From contig JALIDQ010000003.1 in assembly GCA_022865275.1 (NCBI GenBank), positions 1-42,117 of the forward strand: DNA of 42,117 nt, given 5' to 3'. The position numbers were made by a program, and so were the translations under genes. Within the stretch, counting starts at the first letter, position 1. Each line of letters opens with the position of its first letter. Below the pieces are notes generated by a model, which did not search any database, was not told where the DNA came from, and saw only the letters and a program-made list of their open reading frames with translations. Shown piece by piece: positions 38,323 to 42,117 of this stretch. This stretch comes from Candidatus Nanohalarchaeota archaeon QJJ-9. Lineage in GTDB: Archaea; Nanohalarchaeota; Nanosalinia; Nanosalinales; Nanoanaerosalinaceae.

Positions 38323-38679
38323 ATGGATATAGAAAGATCTGATATAGTCGCTTTCGGTCTAATAGCTATCCTGGTAGCGTTAGCAGTCGGTATATCACTA
38401 GAAAGCCAGCCCGATAAACCTGGTTACTGTAAAGAGTGGGCTAAAGGCGTGGAATCCAATCTCAGCCAGCAGTATGAATCAGTAAAATGTACTTGCAAGC
38501 CTGCTACCGACTATAAAGACAGAATAGACGCTCCGGAACAGGTCAAGAACGTTTCCAACCTCTTCCTACTTGACTGTGAGATAGACGACCAGCAGATAAT
38601 CTTTCCGATCTGGCAGGTTAATGATACAAGAATGAATATGACTGGTAACGAGACAGCTAGGATTAATCAGACAGGTTAG
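38323..38679 (+). CDS. Small Cys-containing protein with N-terminal membrane anchor
   Basis: A 118-aa protein, unrecognised. IVAFGLIAILVALAVGISLE is the anchoring helix (about 9-28). The rest is outside, with four Cys (GYCKEW, VKCTCKP, LDCEID) and Asn-linked sequons (NLS, NVS, NDT, NMT, NET, NQT). Similar in plan to the product of 33703-34122. AGGTGG in the end of truD serves as ribosome site, so it is co-expressed with pth2-truD. Its 3' end overlaps the convergent regulator gene by 17 nt. Confidence 0.65.
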   Translation: MDIERSDIVAFGLIAILVALAVGISLESQPDKPGYCKEWAKGVESNLSQQYESVKCTCKPATDYKDRIDAPEQVKNVSNLFLLDCEIDDQQIIFPIWQVNDTRMNMTGNETARINQTG

Positions 38680-39631
38680 AAACGTCCAGGTCCCCTATCT
38701 CTCTTCCAAGAGTTATGTAGTTCTTCCTACCTCTTTTCTCCTTTTTGATAAGTCCTCTCTCCTCTAGATCCTTTACAAGCCTTGAAACCTTAGCCTTAGA
38801 GTATTCAAGATCCTCCACAAGGTCTTTCTGATACATACCTCCCTCTTCTCCCTTGATTATTAGCTCAAGAGTTTCTCTTTCATCGTCCTTCAGTACAGGA
38901 AGGATTGAAGCGATGGTTTTCCTATCCCTATTCTTCCAGAGAAACACGACAAATAGGCTCAGTACCAGCACACCCAGTATAGCTAACAAGGTTATCTGAT
39001 CCTTTACAAGACTGTAAGGACCGAGATCCTGGTATCTTACAGTATAGCTCAACCTATCTCCCAGAGAAGGATCTTTCTCAGTCCAGTCCACATAAATCTC
39101 CCTTCCCTTGCTCCCTGTGGTGCCATCAGGTGGTTCAATGCTTGTCTTGTTAAGTTCCGCCAGACCGTATCCTTCAGGAAGAACCACCTCAAATTCATAA
39201 TAGTCGGTAGGGATTAGAACGCTTTTAGAATGCTCGAACAAAAAATATTCTCCTTTATTTTCCATCAGACCCGAGGTTTGATAGGTTATGTTTACGGAGA
39301 AGTTTCCCTCTAGTTCTCCAGGATCACATACAACCGCTTCATCAACCTCGTCGTATCTACAGGGCAACCTTCCTCCAGGTCCGTAGCCTTTAACCTTCCG
39401 AGGTTGATGTGTATTAGGTACTACAACAATAATATTCCTTGAAGTAAACTCGCCGTACTCCAAATGCATAGAAACATTCGAAGGATTACCTAAAACTATT
39501 TTTTCGCTTTTAGAAGTTATCTGGGTGGATGAAACCACGGTAGAAATCAGCAAAATAGAGAATAAAGCTACAAATATCTTAGAGAAACTAAAAATATGCC
39601 GGGAACTTGTACGGTCTCTGATAAAAGTCAT
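38663..39631 (-). CDS. Membrane-tethered winged-helix (MarR-like) regulator with extracellular beta domain
   Basis: A 322-aa protein. An N-terminal signal or anchor helix (about 18-35) is followed by about 170 residues of beta-rich, glycosylatable sequence (STQITSKSEKIVLGNPSNVS, YYEFEVVLPEGYGLAELNKT), a membrane helix (LLAILGVLVLSLFVVFLW, about 216-233), a basic stop-transfer (KNRDRK) and a cytoplasmic winged helix (LKDDERETLELIIKGEEGG, YQKDLVEDLEYSKAKVSRLV, ERGLIKKEKRGRKNYITL). The plan equals that of haloarchaeal membrane-bound regulators, which may pass an external signal directly to DNA. A TATA box TTTATATT lies about 28 nt upstream, so the mRNA is probably leaderless. Confidence 0.82.
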   Translation of the reverse strand: MTFIRDRTSSRHIFSFSKIFVALFSILLISTVVSSTQITSKSEKIVLGNPSNVSMHLEYGEFTSRNIIVVVPNTHQPRKVKGYGPGGRLPCRYDEVDEAVVCDPGELEGNFSVNITYQTSGLMENKGEYFLFEHSKSVLIPTDYYEFEVVLPEGYGLAELNKTSIEPPDGTTGSKGREIYVDWTEKDPSLGDRLSYTVRYQDLGPYSLVKDQITLLAILGVLVLSLFVVFLWKNRDRKTIASILPVLKDDERETLELIIKGEEGGMYQKDLVEDLEYSKAKVSRLVKDLEERGLIKKEKRGRKNYITLGREIGDLDVSNLSD

Positions 39632-39673
39632 TGTTCCAAGATTAGGTAGGGAGGAATATAAACCTTAACAGTT

Positions 39674-40093
39674 TCACTGCTGCTTCTTGTCCGGTCCTGC
39701 AACCATCATACCGCCTATCCCCGCGTTCATAAACTTCTGCATCATCTCTGCAACAAGATTAGCAGCCTCCTGTGTCTCGGAGAGATCCAGCTCCAGCTTG
39801 TCCGGACCTTCAACCTCTATCATCGTAGGCCCGTAGTTCATAACTATCTCTATAAGACTTGGAAAGCTGTCAATAGAGCACCTGACCTCACAGACCTGTG
39901 AAAAACCTTTTTCGATAGAAGGATGAGGGTTTTCCACTTCCTTAACCTCGTCAAAATCTTTATCATCTATCTCAACAGATTCAAGCGCTCCAAGGCCCTC
40001 AACATGGCTTTCAAGAGAATCTGAAGCCGCTTCTTCTTCCTTCGCAAGAACCTCAAACACCATCCATGTATCTATCCCGTTTTCAAAACTCAT
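39674..40093 (-). CDS. Unrecognised 139-aa protein, possibly lineage-conserved
   Basis: I do not recognise it. ATG 40093 was chosen over 40165 because the minus-strand box GTTTTTAAGG lies about 25 nt before it and the extra N-terminal 24 residues would encode a leader that is mostly basic and hydrophobic. The protein is acidic: NGIDTWMVFEVLAKEEEAAS, then DDKDFDEVKEVENPHPSIEK, CSIDSFPSLIEIVMNYGPTM, EGPDKLELDLSETQEAANLV and the Gly/Met-rich end NAGIGGMMVAGPDKKQQ. No membrane helix. The order of strand and helix segments suggests an alpha/beta domain. It is followed by the membrane regulator on the same strand. Confidence 0.6.
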   Translation of the reverse strand: MSFENGIDTWMVFEVLAKEEEAASDSLESHVEGLGALESVEIDDKDFDEVKEVENPHPSIEKGFSQVCEVRCSIDSFPSLIEIVMNYGPTMIEVEGPDKLELDLSETQEAANLVAEMMQKFMNAGIGGMMVAGPDKKQQ

Positions 40094-40137
40094 CCTATCC
40101 AAGAAAAAGTTTCGAATCCTTAAAAACCTTTCCAGGA

Positions 40138-40156
40138 TAGAAAAAAGAAAAAAGAG
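40138..40156 (-). terminator. T-rich terminator of the CWB2-repeat gene (minus strand)
   Basis: The minus strand reads CTCTTTTTTCTTTTTTCTA about 50 nt after the stop codon at 40207, a typical archaeal T-run terminator. It also lies upstream of the next gene's promoter. Confidence 0.5.
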
Positions 40157-40206
40157 GAGAACCACTCCTCCGGAAGATCCTATTCAGATGCGGTCTCGTC
40201 TATCTC

Positions 40207-41739
40207 TTAGTCCCGCGTCCATCGCGGGCCTCTTTCCTCTATTGTTTCCTCTGCGTCATCCAACCTTTCTTTGATCGTACCTTCACCGATCGGTGCAGTT
40301 TTCGAAATTATATCCTTGACATGCTTTCTCCTCTTGTCCCTGAACCGGTCAATCACACTTAAGCGCTCCTCGACAGTCATATTGTTTCTCATCTCTTCCG
40401 CAAACTCTCTGTTCATCTCCCGTATCTCATTTATCTTTTCATCAATTCCAGCTGCTTCACCTCTTACTCTACGCCTTACCCTGGTGCGGTTAGTTTCTAT
40501 CTCCCGCCATTCATTCTCCTGGTGTTCGCTCAGAGCTTCTTGGGCCTCTTCCCTAGCTTTTTCGTAATCGCTCTCGTTGAAAAGCCTTTCCGCTTCTTCC
40601 AAAGCTTCTTTAGCTTCTTCAGAAGCGTTTTCGTCTATCATATCCCTTGCCTTATCTAGCGAGCGGTTGACCCGGTTTCTAACGTATTCCTGTCTCTGTC
40701 CCATCGCCTGCTGCATCCTACGCATAGCTTCATTGTTCCGCCTAGATAATACTTGCCTTTCTTCACTGGAGAAATTCGCAGCAAACTCAGGAACCCTTCC
40801 TGCCTGGATTCCTCTGGTAACTACCTCTGCATCAGTCTGCTCCCTTACTTCCGAAGCGATTACTCCCGACAGATCTGGTTCTCCTACCACTCTTATCGTT
40901 CCGATCCCCTCTTCCTGTATGATTTCTACAAGCTGGTCTATCTCCTCTTCAGAACCGACTAGATAGTTGTTAGGGGAAACAGAGTTTACTGAGGCAAACG
41001 TATAGTTGAAATTCGGTGCTGCAACAACTTTGAGAGGCTTTGTACTGTTTATGCGCTTTCTAGTCTTGTTTCTGATCCTTTCCGCGATTTCTGTATCGTT
41101 TTCTCCAGTCACTTCTTCTTCAACATCAATTTGGAGTTCTTCAAGCTGCTCTGAAGCGTTTTCAGACAGTCCTGAGCCTATGTAGGTTACTTCGTCTACC
41201 TCAAGCTCTTGAAGCTTGTTCAGAGTCGAGGCAGGAATGCTTTCTTTCGGTGTGAGGAAGATAGGAAGGCCTTCATCCCTAGCAACTTCCTTTCCCGCTG
41301 CGAGAACCTTACCGTTTCTATCAGTAAACGTGTTCTCTATTATCAGTGCTTTCTCGCTCCCTGTAGGCCAGAAATAGTCAGCTACCTCGTTCGCAGTACC
41401 GTATCTCGTAGCGCCCCAGAGCCTTGTTACATTGTATCCCTCCGAAGAGAGCTTCTGCTCCACTTCTTCAGAGATTACCTCCGGTCCACCGACCATAACG
41501 ACTTCTTCAGGGCTGAAATCCTCAATGGATCCCAGCGTATCCTCAGGAACCTCGTTCTTGTTAGTAAGAAGGATAGGCATCCCGAGCTTTCCCGCTGGAG
41601 CCGAAGAGACTAGAGCATCAGGATAGTTCGCAGTCGAGGCGAGGACTACTTTGTCCACTGATTCGTTCGTTTCCGCTGCAGAGACCGCTAAAGAGCCTAT
41701 AAGAGCCGCGAACACTATCGCGACGATTAACTTTTTCAT
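40207..41739 (-). CDS. Secreted protein with CWB2-type repeats and a long coiled coil
   Basis: A 510-aa protein. Signal peptide MKKLIVAIVFAALIGSLAVS, then cell-wall-binding-repeat-2-like (PF04122-type) units: VDKVVLASTANYPDALVSSA, GMPILLTNKNEVPEDTL, PEEVVMVGGPEVISEEVEQK and VTRLWGATRYGTANEVADYF, the most typical signature, with weaker second and third units to about residue 320. The C-terminal third is charged helix (KARDMIDENASEEAKEALEE, IDEKINEIREMNREFAEEMR), likely coiled coil. No C-terminal anchor is visible. Start 41739 was chosen for the signal peptide and because TATA GTTATAAAAAG (about 41768-41779) stands upstream of it. In bacteria these repeats hold proteins on the wall; the archaeal role, perhaps S-layer attachment, is inferred. 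Confidence 0.85.
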   Translation of the reverse strand: MKKLIVAIVFAALIGSLAVSAAETNESVDKVVLASTANYPDALVSSAPAGKLGMPILLTNKNEVPEDTLGSIEDFSPEEVVMVGGPEVISEEVEQKLSSEGYNVTRLWGATRYGTANEVADYFWPTGSEKALIIENTFTDRNGKVLAAGKEVARDEGLPIFLTPKESIPASTLNKLQELEVDEVTYIGSGLSENASEQLEELQIDVEEEVTGENDTEIAERIRNKTRKRINSTKPLKVVAAPNFNYTFASVNSVSPNNYLVGSEEEIDQLVEIIQEEGIGTIRVVGEPDLSGVIASEVREQTDAEVVTRGIQAGRVPEFAANFSSEERQVLSRRNNEAMRRMQQAMGQRQEYVRNRVNRSLDKARDMIDENASEEAKEALEEAERLFNESDYEKAREEAQEALSEHQENEWREIETNRTRVRRRVRGEAAGIDEKINEIREMNREFAEEMRNNMTVEERLSVIDRFRDKRRKHVKDIISKTAPIGEGTIKERLDDAEETIEERGPRWTRD

Positions 41740-41826
41740 AGATACCACTGTAGAACCATTCCTATCCAGACTTTTTATAACTAACTTCAGGTTGGTTTTT
41801 TCAAGTTTTACCGCGAAAACTCTCCC
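41740..41826. promoter_or_regulatory. Divergent promoter region, CWB2-repeat gene / partial gene
   Basis: 87 nt. The minus-strand TATA box GTTATAAAAAG (41769-41779) serves the CWB2 gene (start near 41747, leader about 8 nt). On the plus strand AGGTTGGTTTTTTCAAG near 41790-41806 is only a weak element for the ATG at 41827. Confidence 0.45.
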
Positions 41827-42117
41827 ATGGGATACCGCGAAGAAGTCAGGAAACTCTTCGAGCACCAGAAGTTCGAAGTTGAAAAAGGAGACAGCTGCGA
41901 CCTTTTAGCGGAAAAAGGAGAGGAAAAGCTCGCCATCTTTATCGAAAAAGGTAAAGGAACGCACGAGCTGGAGGAAAGAGTTAAAGAGATAGGCAAAAAG
42001 GAAATAGAAGGAAAGAAACTAGTTTTTACCGATTTAGAGCCTAGCGAAGAAGAAAAAAAGGAGATGGATGACCTAGCAGAGGATGAAGGAGTGGAGGTAT
42101 CATACTTCACGCGGGAG
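41827..42117 (+). CDS. Unidentified protein, 5' part only
   Basis: The frame from ATG 41827 stays open to the last base, so at least 97 residues are encoded and the rest lies beyond the window. MGYREEVRKLFEHQKFEVEK and CDLLAEKGEEKLAIFIEKGK form helix-strand-strand units reminiscent of the start of PD-(D/E)XK nuclease-like domains, but the motif is not certain. The next segment is GKKLVFTDLEPSEEEKKEMD. It is strongly charged, with no membrane helix. It is divergent from the CWB2-repeat gene. The alternative minus-strand frame over the same bases lacks any familiar feature. Confidence 0.55.
   Translation, partial: MGYREEVRKLFEHQKFEVEKGDSCDLLAEKGEEKLAIFIEKGKGTHELEERVKEIGKKEIEGKKLVFTDLEPSEEEKKEMDDLAEDEGVEVSYFTRE

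Noticed and set aside
41808-42110. 100-aa minus-strand frame at the end of the window
   Set aside because: Ser/Phe-rich antisense-type composition; the plus-strand frame from 41827 stays open to the end and looks like protein.
1-42117. CRISPR array, insertion sequence or prophage
   Set aside because: No regularly spaced repeats, no transposase, integrase or phage structural gene; the only mobile element is the intein.

Overview
The window is archaeal chromosome. It encodes TBP, MCM, an RPA32-like protein, topoisomerase VI A and B, aIF1A, aIF2-beta, NMD3, Rio1, a Dim2-like KH protein, GatD/GatE, PTH2 and TruD. Many genes have an AT-rich TATA box about 25-30 nt before the start codon, as in leaderless archaeal transcripts; others have GGAGG or AGGTGA Shine-Dalgarno sites. 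Gene density is high, GC content is moderate (mid-40s by eye), and proteins are short and rich in Glu/Asp. There are also three KaiC-like ATPases, an intein, CWB2-type surface repeats and COG1361-type surface proteins. Together these fit a small-genome, DPANN-type archaeon, possibly nanohaloarchaeal. That placement is inference.

Layout. 1-408 is the tail of a KaiC-like ATPase. 399-5338 (minus strand) is the most unusual stretch: a FIST sensor protein, a LuxE-type acyl-protein synthetase, a LuxC-type acyl-CoA reductase, an unrecognised 152-aa protein and a free-standing V4R-domain protein. A small winged-helix gene lies upstream (5549-5821) and a CYTH/CyaB-like gene follows (5878-6432). 6539-14207 is a type IV pilus/archaellum-like assembly locus: a secretion ATPase split by a 526-aa intein inside its Walker A motif, two KaiC-like ATPases (one antisense), two TadC/FlaJ-like membrane platform proteins and a class III pilin.

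14309-28176 is information processing. It holds GatD, a UPF0200 P-loop protein and GatE; TBP with a structured leader; then a run of MCM, RPA32-like, aIF2-beta, DUF424, NMD3, aIF1A, (zinc ribbon on the minus strand), Rio1, KH/Dim2, Top6B, Top6A, a small protein and tRNA-Phe. The tRNA-Phe 3' end is partly repeated just downstream.

28361-33692 holds endonuclease IV, tRNA-Asn, an XRE regulator with a four-helix membrane protein, a three-gene MacB-like ABC system with a surface protein, and NDK. 33703-38679 holds a HerA-like ATPase with an unusual C-terminal extension, tRNA-Val followed by a series of hairpins, PTH2, TruD and two small Cys-containing membrane-anchored proteins. 38663-42117 holds a membrane-tethered winged-helix regulator, an unrecognised conserved-looking protein, a secreted CWB2-repeat coiled-coil protein and the start of an unidentified gene.

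No CRISPR array, insertion sequence or rRNA gene was seen. No stretch longer than 300 nt lacks a feature.
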